Shown here piece by piece: positions 25,227 to 34,736 of a stretch of 64,000 nt of DNA (position 1 is the stretch's first letter; the number at the start of each line of letters is the position of its first letter). Where the stretch lies: positions 2,852,001 to 2,916,000 of the forward strand of contig NZ_CP119809.1 of assembly GCF_029338395.1 (NCBI RefSeq), given 5' to 3'. A program made the translations under genes and the position numbers. Source of the DNA: Halorussus caseinilyticus (lineage in GTDB: Archaea; Halobacteriota; Halobacteria; Halobacteriales; Haladaptataceae). Below the pieces are notes generated by a model, which did no database searches, was not told the DNA's origin, and saw only the letters and a list, made by a program, of their open reading frames with translations.

Positions 25227-25638
25227 CGTCGGCCCTACGCAGGTCGGGACCAAAGTGTTACGGTCGTTCTCGCGGTGGTTCGGAGGGGTCTGGTCCGTTT
25301 CGGGACGGAATCGTCGGAGATAGCATTGGTACCGCGGGAACTGCAACAGCACCGCAACCGCAGAAACTGCGAGTATGAACGTTTCAAAAGCCCCCGCCAG
25401 CTCGCGGTCGCTCAGTGACATATTCTCGCGCCGCACTTCGTTCGGCGCTCGAATAGGGGTCACTGAGACGACCAAGTAGAACGCGAGCGGGCGGCCCCTT
25501 TATCCGCCCGTGTCGGTTGGCGGGCCGAGCGTTCGCTGGCGGTTGGCGGGCCGTCGTCGCTCGGAGGATGTTCCACCTCGTCGCGCCACCGTCGCGCTCT
25601 ACCTCGGACCCTTCTCGTCCCGTCCTCGGTACGAAAAA
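25227..25638. other. 412-nt gap with the palindromic element and short direct repeats
   Basis: No gene is supported. It holds TIR element copy 2 (25387-25501), a GCGGTTGCGGTGCTGTTGC-type tract around 25340-25370, and a 14-bp direct repeat CGGTTGGCGGGCCG near 25512-25525 and 25540-25553. Confidence 0.6.
25387..25501 (-). repeat. Near-palindromic terminal-inverted-repeat element, copy 2
   Basis: Homolog of 4745-4870 on the opposite strand. The ends AAAGGGGCCGCCCGCTCGCG and AAAGCCCCCGCCAGCTCGCG are inverted repeats. Inner arms pair as CAGTGAC with GTCACTG and TATTC with GAATA. The first copy has CAGCGAC/GTCGCTG and TATCC/GGATA at the same places, so the base pairs are kept by compensatory changes. 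It lies 138 nt downstream of the minus-strand gene 25639-25965. Confidence 0.7.
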
Positions 25639-25965
25639 TCACACCACCGCGTGCAAAAGCGGGAGCGAGAGGAGCGCGAACACCCCGCCGACTGCCAATC
25701 CCGCGAGGACGATTCGCCGGATACGAAATTGCGCCGGAACCTCGCGCCGCAGGTCCGGACGGGCGGTCCACACCAGACGGTAGTAGGCGAACCCCGTCAC
25801 CGCCAGAAACGCCATCGTGGAGTAGCCCAGACCCCCCGCCAACTCCGCGCCGAACGCCATCAGGTAACTCGGGCCGAACGTGTAACACAGCAGGAATCCG
25901 AGCGCCGCGACGACCAGAAACGGCACCGGGTCTACCGGCGTGCCGAATCGGTTCCCCCATCGCAT
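25639..25965 (-). CDS. Small polytopic membrane protein, function unknown
   Basis: 108 residues from ATG 25965 (MRWGNRFGTP). A GTG 15 nt upstream is also in frame but less likely. Hydrophobic helices occupy about 13-35, 40-60 and 85-105, with a basic loop (RPDLRREVPAQFRIRR) between the last two. No signature residues. It may be an accessory membrane protein; no family recognised. Confidence 0.6.
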   Translation of the reverse strand: MRWGNRFGTPVDPVPFLVVAALGFLLCYTFGPSYLMAFGAELAGGLGYSTMAFLAVTGFAYYRLVWTARPDLRREVPAQFRIRRIVLAGLAVGGVFALLSLPLLHAVV

Positions 25966-26060
25966 ACCCCTTCTTGACACTCCGGCGTCTTCGCTCTGCT
26001 GGCCCGGCCTGCGGGCGCTGTCGGGAAGAGATAAGTCGGTGTGCGAACGACAGTCGGTCG

Positions 26061-26240
26061 ATGTCGAACTCGAAAGGCGACCCGCGAGTCCTGTTTCTCA
26101 TGAACCTCGTGCTGTCGAGCGCGTTCGCCTCCCTCGTGGTGTGGGGCCTGTCGTATCTGGACCTACTGACGTTCGCGTGGCCGACCGTCGCAGTTGCGAC
26201 CGGCATAGTCATGTTATTGACGTATCTCGTCGTGTGGTAG
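26061..26240 (+). CDS. 59-residue two-span membrane protein
   Basis: ATG 26061 to TAG 26240. A short polar start (MSNSKGDPR) precedes two hydrophobic helices (about 10-30 and 35-58) that end the protein (GIVMLLTYLVVW). It is divergent from the membrane-protein gene 25639-25965 with a 95-nt gap. This size and topology are frequent among haloarchaeal small proteins. Function unknown. Confidence 0.6.
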   Translation: MSNSKGDPRVLFLMNLVLSSAFASLVVWGLSYLDLLTFAWPTVAVATGIVMLLTYLVVW

Positions 26241-26302
26241 TCTCGGCCCCGGTTCAGTGTCAAAACAAAGGAATTAAAACCTTTTCTTTTAATCCCTTTA
26301 CT

Positions 26303-26383
26303 ATGAAAGTACCATCTCGGGAGAGCTGTTTCCCGGCCCAGTTCGACCAGCGGGATTCGCTCGCCGGAGGTGACGGGCAGTGA
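26303..26383 (+). CDS. 26-residue leader ORF coupled to the surface-protein gene
   Basis: ATG 26303 to TGA 26383. A TATA-like AATTAAAA/TTTTAATC region about 20-27 nt upstream suggests this ATG is the leaderless start. Its TGA overlaps the GTG start of the next gene (GTGA at 26380-26383), and a GGAGGTGA Shine-Dalgarno-like motif (26366-26373) sits inside it. The peptide (MKVPSRESCFPAQ...) is polar and not a signal peptide. It is probably a short upstream ORF that feeds ribosomes to the operon. Confidence 0.45.
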   Translation: MKVPSRESCFPAQFDQRDSLAGGDGQ

Positions 26384-27858
26384 AACGACTCTTCGTCCTG
26401 TTGCTCGTCTGTTCGCTCTGTCTGTCGGCCGTACCGGTCGGAACGACCGCGACCGCGGCGTCGTCCGACTCCTACGTCTCCATCGACAAAGTGACCGTCT
26501 CGCCGACGCCGCCGACGCCCGGCGAGGAGTTCACCGTCTTCGCGGCCATCCGCAACCTCCCCAACAGCAGTTCGAACTACAACGTCCAGCACGCCGAACT
26601 CCGCGGCGGTCCCGGCCAAAACCTCACGGTCCACGACGAAACGTCCGTTCCGGGATTCGTGCGCCCCGGCGAGCGCAAGTACGTCCGACTCACCGCGACC
26701 ATCGACGACCCCGGTACCTACTCGCTCCGACTCCACGTCACCGGGACCAACGAGGCGGGCGAGCGCATCCACGTCCAGCGCACCGTCGAGGTGCAGGTGG
26801 GTGCCGAGCGTCCCCAGCTCTCCATCGACGCCGCCGACCCGGTGGCGACCGCCGACTCGACGGTCAACGTCACCGTCGCCAACGGACTACCGTCGGACGC
26901 CCGCAACGTCCGCGTGACGGTCGAAGGGTCGGACATCGCCGTCGAGAACCCCCGGCGCGTTCGGTCGCTTCTCGTCAGCGGTAGCGACGAGACGTTCGAC
27001 TTCACGGTCCGAGCGAACAGTCCGGGAACCCACCGCGTGACCGCTCACCTCCGGTACGCGAGCGGCGACGGGGAACAGCGGACGGTCACCCAGCACGCGA
27101 TGGTCAACTTCTCTGCGCTCTCGAAGCGGGTGACTCTCGACGCCAAGTCCGCCGCCGAGGGGTCGGCAGTGGACGTGACCCTGACGAACTTCGGCAACGT
27201 CCCGGTCACGAACGTCGTAGTGAGCGGCGAGTCGCCCAACGCGACGCTCGCCGACGTACCGATAGACGAAATCGACGCGGGCGAGTCCAAGACGGTCGCG
27301 CTGAACATCACTCGATTCGAAACCGACGGCGACATCCCCGTGAACGTCTCGGCCACCTACGAGGCGGGTGACGCGACGGGCGCGGCGAACACCGCGGTCA
27401 CTATCGCCTCGAACCCCGGCGCGATACGGCTCACCGGTCTCGAAATGGAGCGCGAAGACGGAAAGGTCCACTTCTCGGGAAGCGCCAGCAACGTCGGCCT
27501 GACCGACGCCAACAGCGTCATCGTCAGCGTCGTCCCCACCGAGGGAGTCGAACCGGCACACCCCAACAAGGAGTACTTCGTCGGGACGGTCCCGTCGAGC
27601 GATTTCGTCTCGTTCGACGTGTTCGCCGACGTGGACGATAGCGTCTCGACGGTCCCGCTGAAGGTGAGTTTCCTCGTGGACGGGGAACGCCGGACCTACA
27701 CCGTGAACGTCGAGTACGAGGTGGACGACGACGCCGCGGCCACCGCGAACCAGAGTAGTTCGGGACTCCTCCTCCCGGCGGCAGTCGGTGGCGTCGTCGT
27801 ACTCGTCGTCGGTGCGATTATCGTCGTCGCGTGGAGGAACAGCCGTGACGGTACTTGA
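26380..27858 (+). CDS. Secreted CARDB/NEW3-repeat surface protein anchored at the C-terminus
   Basis: A 492-residue protein with GTG start 26380 and a strong SD-like GGAGGTGA 6 nt upstream. A signal peptide covers about 1-28. Four or so beta-sandwich repeats follow; typical strings are TPGEEFTVFAAIRNLPN, STVNVTVANGLPSDARNV and GSAVDVTLTNFGNVPVTNV, as in CARDB/NEW3 domains. A transmembrane helix lies near 465-485, with a short basic tail. It overlaps the ABC ATPase start by 14 nt. Such proteins encoded with an ABC ATPase and FtsX-like permease act on the outer face of export or lipoprotein-release machines. Confidence 0.82.
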   Translation: MKRLFVLLLVCSLCLSAVPVGTTATAASSDSYVSIDKVTVSPTPPTPGEEFTVFAAIRNLPNSSSNYNVQHAELRGGPGQNLTVHDETSVPGFVRPGERKYVRLTATIDDPGTYSLRLHVTGTNEAGERIHVQRTVEVQVGAERPQLSIDAADPVATADSTVNVTVANGLPSDARNVRVTVEGSDIAVENPRRVRSLLVSGSDETFDFTVRANSPGTHRVTAHLRYASGDGEQRTVTQHAMVNFSALSKRVTLDAKSAAEGSAVDVTLTNFGNVPVTNVVVSGESPNATLADVPIDEIDAGESKTVALNITRFETDGDIPVNVSATYEAGDATGAANTAVTIASNPGAIRLTGLEMEREDGKVHFSGSASNVGLTDANSVIVSVVPTEGVEPAHPNKEYFVGTVPSSDFVSFDVFADVDDSVSTVPLKVSFLVDGERRTYTVNVEYEVDDDAAATANQSSSGLLLPAAVGGVVVLVVGAIIVVAWRNSRDGT

Positions 27859-28507
27859 AGTCGAGAACGCGGTCAAGCGGTACGAGACCGGCGGCGAGAC
27901 CGTCACCGCGCTAAAGGGCATCGACTTCTCGGTCGAACCCGGCGAGTTCGTCTCCGTCGTCGGTCCCAGCGGGAGCGGTAAGACCACCTTCCTCAACGTC
28001 CTCGGCCTGCTCGACGTACCGACTGAAGGGAGCGTGCGACTCGACGGCGACGAGGTGACGGACCTCTCGGACCGCGAGCGCACCCGCGCCCGAAAGCGGA
28101 CCATCGGATTCGTCTTTCAGGACTTCTTCCTCATCCCGACGCTGACCGCCCAAGAGAACGTCGAGGTGCCGCGCCTGTTCGACGACGACCCCGAGACCAG
28201 CGAGCGAGCGGTGGACCTCCTCGAACGCGTCGGACTCGGCGACCGACTCGACCACAACCCCAACGAACTCTCGGGCGGCCAGAAACAGCGCGTCGCCATC
28301 GCCCGGTCGCTCATCAACCGCCCGCGAGTGCTGTTGGCCGACGAACCCACCGGGAATCTCGACCGGGACACGGGCAAGCAGATTCTGGACGAGTTCACCA
28401 ACGTCTGTGACCGCGGGGTCGCGGTCATCACGGTAACCCACGACCCACTGGTCGAAGAGTACGTAGACCGAACTGTCGAACTCGTCGACGGTGACCTGAA
28501 GAAATGA
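27845..28507 (+). CDS. ABC transporter ATP-binding protein (MacB/LolD type)
   Basis: 220 residues from GTG 27845 (MTVLEVENAVKRYETGG), inside the end of the surface-protein gene. Walker A GPSGSGKT is at 40-47. The Q-loop lies in FVFQDFFLIP, the signature LSGGQKQRVAIARS follows, and Walker B is LLADEPTGNLD. The closest class is the LolD/MacB ATPases that pair with FtsX-like permeases. Its stop overlaps the permease start (ATGA at 28504-28507), giving a tight three-gene operon. Confidence 0.93.
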   Translation: MTVLEVENAVKRYETGGETVTALKGIDFSVEPGEFVSVVGPSGSGKTTFLNVLGLLDVPTEGSVRLDGDEVTDLSDRERTRARKRTIGFVFQDFFLIPTLTAQENVEVPRLFDDDPETSERAVDLLERVGLGDRLDHNPNELSGGQKQRVAIARSLINRPRVLLADEPTGNLDRDTGKQILDEFTNVCDRGVAVITVTHDPLVEEYVDRTVELVDGDLKK

Positions 28508-29646
28508 AGTTAGACCGCCTCTACCGACGGTTCCCGGCACTACTGATGGCCCGTCGCAACCTCTCGCGGACGACGTTGCGCTCGGCGCTAGCGGCGCTGG
28601 GAATCATCATCGGCGTGGTCGCAATCGCCTCGCTGGGCATGTTCGGGGCGTCGTTGCGACACTCTGCGACCGACTCGCTGGGCGACATCGGGAGCGATGT
28701 CATCGTCTCGCCGTCGTTCGAGTCGGGCGTCGAGGAACTGACTCAGCGGGACGTGCGACGAATCGAGCGAGTCGTCGACGAACCCGCGGTCACGCCGGTC
28801 AAATCCCGCCAGTCGATGGTGACGTACGCCTCGAACGAGCAGATTACCACGATTTACGGCGTCCGGGACCCCTCAAACGCGTTCGACGCCAAAGAGGGCA
28901 GACTCCCAGACAGACTCCGGAGCGGCGCGCTCGTCGGCGCTGACCTCGCGGACAAACTCGACCTGCGGCCCGGAAACTCCATCACTGTGGACGGCGAGAC
29001 GTACCGCGTCACCGCCGTCCTCGAACGCCAGAGCGGGTTCTCGCCGCTGAATCCGAACCAAGCGGTCGTCGTCCCCCGAGGGGACTTCGACCGGGACGGC
29101 TACAGCCAAGTCGTCGTCTCGGCCAAGACCGGCGAGACTGCGAACCGAAGCGCGATAGCCATCCGCGAGTCGGTCAACGACCGCGAGAAGCGAGTCGACG
29201 TGATGGAACTCGCCCAGATTACCGACCAGATTAGCTCGTTCTTCGACATGCTCAACGCGTTCCTCATCGGCATCGGCTCCATCTCGCTGGTCGTCGCGGG
29301 CGTGAGCATCCTCAACGTGATGTTGATGAGTACGGTCGAGCGCAGGCAGGAAATCGGCGTCCTGCGCGCTGTCGGGTTCCGAAAGCGCGACGTGTTGAAA
29401 GTGATGCTCGCCGAAGCCCTGTTGCTGGGCATCGCTGGCGGCATCGTCGGCGTCGTCCTGAGCGTCGGGGCCGGATTAGCCATCAACCACTTCACCGCCG
29501 GGAGCGCACTGGCCGCGCTTCGGCCGGGCAACCTCGTCTACCTCGTCGTCGCGTTCGGGTTCGCAATCGTCACGAGCGTCGTCAGCGGTCTCTACCCCGC
29601 GTGGAAGGCGGCCAACGAGCGACCGGTCGAGGCGCTCCGGAACTGA
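28504..29646 (+). CDS. ABC transporter permease, MacB/FtsX type
   Basis: A 380-residue protein. One N-terminal transmembrane helix (about 25-48, preceded by ARRNLSRTTLRSALAALG) is followed by an extracytoplasmic MacB_PCD-like domain (about 50-250). Three C-terminal helices of the FtsX domain complete it, with the intracellular loop MLMSTVERRQEIGVLRAVG. The C-terminal GLYPAWKAANERPVEALR is the usual end. It works with the ATPase just upstream and probably with the surface protein encoded first in the operon. Substrate unknown. Confidence 0.93.
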   Translation: MKLDRLYRRFPALLMARRNLSRTTLRSALAALGIIIGVVAIASLGMFGASLRHSATDSLGDIGSDVIVSPSFESGVEELTQRDVRRIERVVDEPAVTPVKSRQSMVTYASNEQITTIYGVRDPSNAFDAKEGRLPDRLRSGALVGADLADKLDLRPGNSITVDGETYRVTAVLERQSGFSPLNPNQAVVVPRGDFDRDGYSQVVVSAKTGETANRSAIAIRESVNDREKRVDVMELAQITDQISSFFDMLNAFLIGIGSISLVVAGVSILNVMLMSTVERRQEIGVLRAVGFRKRDVLKVMLAEALLLGIAGGIVGVVLSVGAGLAINHFTAGSALAALRPGNLVYLVVAFGFAIVTSVVSGLYPAWKAANERPVEALRN

Positions 29647-29824
29647 CCCCTCCGGACGGCCGTATCACCCGAACGTATTCGCGTGAATTGAAGCCGCGAG
29701 GGTGTCTGGACGTTGATTCGTTCCTCCGAGCGACCGGTTTGGCGCGCCGACCCGACGGGTCGGCGCTCGGTCTCGCCGCCTATATTAAGAGATAAGCCCC
29801 CGCGCGCCCGTCGTTCGGACGAAC

Positions 29825-30502
29825 ATGACCATCGAAGACCGCGGGGACGCCAAACTCCTCACGCACGCGCTAGCGCAGGACACGCTGTCGAAACTCCGGG
29901 ACGTAGAGACCGAACAGGTCGGCTTCCGAAAAGGTCTCGTCAAACTCGGCCGCATCTGTGGCTACGAGATTATCGACGGCGCGATGGAGACCGAGTACGT
30001 CGAAATCGAGACGCCGCTGACCGAGACGACCGGCGAGACCGTCAAAGGACTGGACGACGTGGTCATCATCAACGTCCTCCGGGCCGCGACCCCCTTCGTG
30101 GAGGGACTGCTGAAGGCGTTCCCGCGCGCCAAGCAGGGCGTCATCAGCGCGGGCCGCGACGAGGAGGCCGGACGCGACGAGGACGGCACCTTCCCCATCA
30201 CCATCGACTACGTGAAACTCCCCGAAATCCGCGAGGAGGACACCGTTATCGTCGCCGACCCGATGCTGGCGACGGGGTCGACCATGTGCGCGGTTCTCGA
30301 CGAAGTGCTGAACGAGCAACCCGACCCCGAAGACCTGTTCGTCCTCTCGGCGGTCAGCGCGCCCGAGGGCCTGCTCCGAGTCGGCGACGAGTTCGACGAG
30401 GCCGACCTGCTGACCGTCGCCATCGACGACCACCTCAACGACGAGGGCTTCATCGTGCCCGGACTCGGCGACGCTGGCGACCGAGCGTTCCGGACGACGT
30501 AA
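29825..30502 (+). CDS. upp: Uracil phosphoribosyltransferase
   Basis: A 225-residue enzyme that makes UMP from uracil and PRPP in pyrimidine salvage. The PRPP-binding loop [11 protein letters not shown] is at about 148-158, and [17 protein letters not shown] plus the C-terminal [10 protein letters not shown] match the family, including the uracil-binding end. The start is ATG 29825. A TATATTAAGAG box lies about 35-45 nt upstream (29780-29790), so a short leader is possible. Length is normal. Confidence 0.96.
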   Translation: MTIEDRGDAKLLTHALAQDTLSKLRDVETEQVGFRKGLVKLGRICGYEIIDGAMETEYVEIETPLTETTGETVKGLDDVVIINVLRAATPFVEGLLKAFPRAKQGVISAGRDEEAGRDEDGTFPITIDYVKLPEIREEDTVIVADPMLATGSTMCAVLDEVLNEQPDPEDLFVLSAVSAPEGLLRVGDEFDEADLLTVAIDDHLNDEGFIVPGLGDAGDRAFRTT

Positions 30503-30595
30503 TCGGTCGGTCACAACCCCGAAACGCCGAGCTATCACCTCGCGTCGGCGAACCAGCGGGCAAACACTCTTCACCCCGAATCTACTCTATCGGAC

Positions 30596-30838
30596 ATGAA
30601 CAAGTGGATTCGTCTCGGCGGTTGGATTGCGCTCGGACTCGTCGTTCTTTGGGTCGTGCTGGAAGTCGTAACCGTCGTCGTCGGCATCGTCTCGTGGGTC
30701 GCGAGTACGCTCGTCTCGTTGCTCGTGGCCGCCGGACTGCTCTATCTGGCGTACCTCCTCGTCTCGAAACTCGTCGGCGGGTCCGGTGGTTCGTCTTCCC
30801 GGTCGCGCTCGCGCGAGAGGGAGAAAATCTTCGAGTAA
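30596..30838 (+). CDS. 80-residue membrane protein with Ser/Arg tail, function unknown
   Basis: Two hydrophobic helices (about 6-30 and 35-60) are followed by a flexible glycine and Ser/Arg-rich tail (GGSGGSSSRSRSREREKIFE). The start is ATG 30596 (MNKWIRLGG). It is convergent with the universal stress protein, whose stop lies 4 nt away. No signature residues. The tail could bind nucleic acid or acidic lipids; that is speculation. Confidence 0.68.
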   Translation: MNKWIRLGGWIALGLVVLWVVLEVVTVVVGIVSWVASTLVSLLVAAGLLYLAYLLVSKLVGGSGGSSSRSRSREREKIFE

Positions 30839-30841
30839 CGA

Positions 30842-31705
30842 CTACAACCGGAACACCCGCGACACCAGCGACCCGCCTCCTTTTCGCGCCATGATGACCG
30901 TCCCCTCGGCGCGGCGACCGACCTCCCGCGGCGTCGAACCGACGATTCGCCGCCGAATCGCGCCGGTCCGGGTCGCGCCGAGGACCGTCACGTCGTGGCG
31001 CTCGGACTCCGCGACGATTACGTCGGGCACGCCGCCCTCCCGGACGAGCGTTTCGACTTCGACGCCCGCGAGCAAGTCGGCCTTCCCCGCGAGCAGTTCG
31101 CGGGCCGCGGGTTCGTCGCGGGACGACCCGACCACTCGGAGGAGGGTCACGCTGGCGTCGTTTGCGACCGCGATTGCCCGCGCGACGGAAGCGGCGAGTC
31201 CCGCGTGGCGACTCTCGGCGACCGGGAGGAGGACGGCATCGACCGTCCCGGCGAGCGCGCCGATTTTCTCGACCAACACGTCGCAGTCGGCCCGGCGCAC
31301 GATGCGGTCCACGTTGGTCCCGAGAACCGCGTCCTCGCGGGTTCGCTCGCGCCACCCGATGAGTAGGCTGTCGCAGTCGCGTTCCTCGACCGCCGTGAGG
31401 ACGCCTCTCGCTACCGACGAAGCGACGAAGAGTTCGCCCGAAACGGGGACCCCCGTGCCGGAGGCGACTCCCATCGCCCGGTCGAGGACGGCCCGTCGCT
31501 CGCCGCCGAACTCGCGGGTGATAACCTCGTCGGTGAACAGCGCGAAGGGTGACTCCCGCGGGGTGGAGATGACCCCGACGACGAACACCTCGCCGTCGCG
31601 GACGCGGGCCACGTCCACCGCGGTCCGGACCAACTGCTCGGCGTGGTCGGGGTTGCTGACCGCGACGGCTATCCGGTAGCGGTCGGCCGCCTCGTCGGTG
31701 TCCAT
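30842..31705 (-). CDS. Universal stress protein, tandem UspA domains
   Basis: 287 residues from ATG 31705 (MDTDEAADRYR). A TTG further upstream adds only a non-conserved leader. Two UspA-like halves are visible: YRIAVAVSNPDHAEQLV... at about 9-140, and VDAVLLPVAESRHAGLAASV... at about 170-285. The second ends with VLGATRTGAIRRRIVGSTPREV, the ATP-binding style G-x2-G-x9-G-S/T region of UspA. Such proteins respond to stress and energy limitation; haloarchaea carry many. Cytoplasmic. Confidence 0.85.
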   Translation of the reverse strand: MDTDEAADRYRIAVAVSNPDHAEQLVRTAVDVARVRDGEVFVVGVISTPRESPFALFTDEVITREFGGERRAVLDRAMGVASGTGVPVSGELFVASSVARGVLTAVEERDCDSLLIGWRERTREDAVLGTNVDRIVRRADCDVLVEKIGALAGTVDAVLLPVAESRHAGLAASVARAIAVANDASVTLLRVVGSSRDEPAARELLAGKADLLAGVEVETLVREGGVPDVIVAESERHDVTVLGATRTGAIRRRIVGSTPREVGRRAEGTVIMARKGGGSLVSRVFRL

Positions 31706-32393
31706 CACCGGGACGACACCGCCCGCGAGCAAAAACGTTCGCGTCAGTCACGCGTCTGTTTACGGAGTCGTCTCCGTCGGTCGCTCGGCGTCGAGCGCTC
31801 TCGTGGCCCGTCGGACCCACCGCGTCCGACGGGTCGCGCCGTCCAGCGAACCGACCCTATCGCCTATCCGACCCCGGCCCACCGAACCCCTCCGTATCGA
31901 CTGGAGAATCGCCGGACGGGACCGATTTTTCGCCGACGAATCTCCGAACGAAAGCCACCCCCGAGAGCGAATATAGCGTTCCGGAGCGGTTCGTGTCACT
32001 CCGTACCGACAGTCTTCGAACCCCTTCGTTTCGGGTGTAAAATCGCCCGACTGCGGCGGGAATCTCGGCGTGGGAGCCTCTCACGAAGCCGACCCCCGTG
32101 TGCGAAAAGTGACCAAGGTAACGGTCGGGGTCGCTCTGTTTCCTCGGAGGGTCGGGGAACGATTGAGAGGCGACGAGAGATAAAGAGCTAGCTTCGGGCT
32201 TGAACCAATCGTACCGCAACCGCACCGCCACCGCGAACCACACGCCACCCCAACCGACTCTCTCACTCCCTCCGGTCGTCCCTCGCGCACGTTGCTCGCG
32301 CGCCGGGTGAACGGTCGATACCTCGCTTTCGGAACCTCGCTCGTCGGCGTTTCGGTAAACTATATCGTTCCCTTAGAAATATCCACCGTTTTT
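31706..32393. other. 688-nt gap without a supported gene
   Basis: Many overlapping open frames exist on both strands, but none has acidic haloarchaeal composition or conserved motifs. The gap contains dispersed repeat copy C (32185-32244) and AT-rich spots near 31970 and 32355-32395. Otherwise nothing is seen. Confidence 0.5.
32185..32244 (-). repeat. Dispersed GCGGT-rich repeat, copy C
   Basis: On the minus strand GCGGTGGCGGTGCGGTTGCG is followed by GATTGGTTCAAGCCCGAAGC and TAGC. Same order and similar sequence as copies A (6942-7001) and B (24201-24290). It lies about 150 nt after the stop of the S9 peptidase. Confidence 0.55.
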
Positions 32394-34442
32394 TCAGACA
32401 TCTCCACCATGTTCTCGGCCATCTTCATCGTTCCCCACCGACAGGCCGTCGTCGCCCCGTTCCAGCGCCGTCGGCGCGTCGTGGTGGTCCGAGTAGCCGT
32501 CGAACCAGCGCACGATTCGTTCGAGGCGGTCCACGACGTGTGCGGGTTCGCCGCTCCGCGAGAGTTCGTGACCCTCGCGGGGGTAGCGCACCAGTCGGGT
32601 CTCGACGCCGTTCTTGTTGTAGAGCAGGTAGAGCATCTCGGCGTTGTTCACCGGGACGCGGTAGTCGTCGTCGCTGTGAATCAGGAGCGTCGGCGTATCC
32701 ACCTCGTCGGCGTATGCCGTCGGCGACTGCTCCCAGAGGAACGGGGCGTCGTCCGAGGGCGTGGTGTCGAAGTCCCACTCGATGAGTTTGAACGCGTCCG
32801 TCGAACCGTAGAAACTGTTGAGGTCGTAGACCCCGCGCTGACTGACCGCGCCCGAGAAGCGGTCGGTGTGGCCGACGACCCACGTCGTCATGTACCCGCC
32901 GTAGCTTCCGCCGGTCACGAACATGTCGCCTTCGTCCACGTAGTCCCGACTCGCAACTTCGTCCACGCCCGCCATCACGTCCTCGTAGGCGGGCGGTCCC
33001 CACTGACCCTCGCCGATTTCGGCCATGAACTGCTCGCCGTATCCGGTCGAACCGCGGGGGTTCGACCAGAAGACGACGTACCCGCGGGCCGCGAGCAGTT
33101 GGAACTCGTGCCACATCGTCCCGCTGGTGGTCCACATCGAGTGTGGCCCGCCGTGGATTTCGACCGCGAGGGGATACTCCCCGCCTTCCTCAAAGTCCGG
33201 CGGCGTCAGTACCCAACCCTGAACCTCGTCGCCATCGCCGCCCTCGAACCGGACTTCCTCGGGTTGGCACACCGCCCGGTCGTCCAGATACTCGCTGTTG
33301 ATGCGGGTGAGTCGCCGAGTCTCCGCGCCGCCGAGCGTCGAGACGAACACGTCGCCGGGGTGGTCCCACTCCGACCGGACGAACGCGATTTTGTCCTCGC
33401 CGACCGTGGCCGACCCGACTTCGCCGTCGCCGACCACTCGCTCGGGGTCGGAACTGGCGTCGCCCGGCGCGCGCCAGACGGCGAACTCGCCCTCGTCGGG
33501 CGTCAGGAAATAAATGTTCTCGTCGTTCGGACCCCACTGGACGGGCATCGACATCGAGAGGGTGCGGTCCAGCGACTCGGTGGGCGTCGTCACTTCGCCC
33601 GTCTCGGGGTCCAACACTTCGATTTCGGTCTGACGGAGCGTCGCGTTCTCCTCGGGCGTGTAGGTGTACGCGAGACGCCCGTCGCCCGCGGCCGCGAGCG
33701 TGAGCGACCACCCGGTGGTCTGGGTGACGGTTTCGGTCTCCTCGCCGACTTCGAGGTCGTACTCCGCCACGTCGATGACGGCGTTGTCGTCGGGGTCGCC
33801 CGTCCGGTGTGCGCCGTAGTAGAGCGTCGTCTCGTCTGCCCACTCGGGTTGCTCGTGGTCGTAGTCGCCGTCGGTGAGTCGCGTCACCTCGTCGTCTCCG
33901 AGGTCCGCGACGTAGACGTGCGAGCGCCTCCCGTCGAAGTATCGCTCTCCCGCCCGGTAGACGAGTCGGTCGATGACCCTCGGGTCGGGGTCCTCGGGGT
34001 CGAACTCCTCGCCGCCGAGTCCGAGGTCCCGGCCTTCCTCGCGGTCCTCCGCCGTCGCCTGCTGGACGAACGCGATTCGGCGGCCGTCGGGCGACCACGC
34101 GACTTCGGAGACGCCACCCGCCACGTCGGTCACTCGCCGGGCCTCGCCGCCGTCGGTCGGCATCACCCAGAGTTGAGACCGGTCGTCGTCCGCGCCGCGG
34201 GTGCTGACGAACGCGAGTCGGTCGCCGCTCGGACTCCATCGGGGGTGACTGTCGACGCCCTCGGCGACGGTGAACTGCCGCGGTTCGTCGCCGCCGACCG
34301 GGACGACGTACACCGTCGCCTCGTACTCGTCGTCACCGCTCGGGACCTTTCGGACGAAGGCCACGCGCTCGCCGTCGGGGGAGACCCGCGGGTCCTCGAC
34401 CTGTACGATGTCGTGATAATCGCTCGCACGAATCGTATCCAT
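32394..34442 (-). CDS. S9-family prolyl oligopeptidase-like serine peptidase
   Basis: 682 residues from ATG 34442 (MDTIRASDYHDIVQVED); the frame upstream is not protein-like. The N-terminal beta-propeller carries TolB-like repeats (DPRVSPDGERVAFVR, HPRWSPSGDRLAFVS, EVAWSPDGRRIAFVQ). The C-terminal alpha/beta-hydrolase has nucleophile Ser in TGGSYGGYM, Asp in HSDDDYRVP and His in REGHELS. It cleaves short peptides, probably in the cytoplasm since no signal is seen. The acidic C-terminal tail is typical of halophiles. Confidence 0.93.
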   Translation of the reverse strand: MDTIRASDYHDIVQVEDPRVSPDGERVAFVRKVPSGDDEYEATVYVVPVGGDEPRQFTVAEGVDSHPRWSPSGDRLAFVSTRGADDDRSQLWVMPTDGGEARRVTDVAGGVSEVAWSPDGRRIAFVQQATAEDREEGRDLGLGGEEFDPEDPDPRVIDRLVYRAGERYFDGRRSHVYVADLGDDEVTRLTDGDYDHEQPEWADETTLYYGAHRTGDPDDNAVIDVAEYDLEVGEETETVTQTTGWSLTLAAAGDGRLAYTYTPEENATLRQTEIEVLDPETGEVTTPTESLDRTLSMSMPVQWGPNDENIYFLTPDEGEFAVWRAPGDASSDPERVVGDGEVGSATVGEDKIAFVRSEWDHPGDVFVSTLGGAETRRLTRINSEYLDDRAVCQPEEVRFEGGDGDEVQGWVLTPPDFEEGGEYPLAVEIHGGPHSMWTTSGTMWHEFQLLAARGYVVFWSNPRGSTGYGEQFMAEIGEGQWGPPAYEDVMAGVDEVASRDYVDEGDMFVTGGSYGGYMTTWVVGHTDRFSGAVSQRGVYDLNSFYGSTDAFKLIEWDFDTTPSDDAPFLWEQSPTAYADEVDTPTLLIHSDDDYRVPVNNAEMLYLLYNKNGVETRLVRYPREGHELSRSGEPAHVVDRLERIVRWFDGYSDHHDAPTALERGDDGLSVGNDEDGREHGGDV

Positions 34443-34736
34443 ATTCACCGAGTACGAACCGACCGACAATAGAATTTCTATTCGAAATGTAAGGTTGGTG
34501 GTAACGGCCCGTAGCCGTTCGTGGTGGCGACGGTAACGCGGCGTATCGCCGACGGCATCGGGACGACGACCGACCATATCACGCGATTTCTCTCGCCACA
34601 TCGTCACCAACGCGGCGTTTCCTCGTCTCAGCTACGTCACCTGAACAGGCTTATACAGCTTCGAGGGCTGGAAATTCCCCGTTTCCACTGCGAAGCGTCG
34701 CCGGGATATATTGTGTCTGGCGGTCATGTTCGGTGC

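Noticed and set aside
25970-26302. Long plus-strand frame leading into the 26-codon leader ORF
   Set aside because: Its upstream part overlaps the 59-residue membrane protein gene and is not protein-like; only the last 26 codons follow a promoter.
32292-34472. 726-residue plus-strand frame over the S9 peptidase
   Set aside because: Antisense shadow with no motif; the minus strand is clearly the peptidase.
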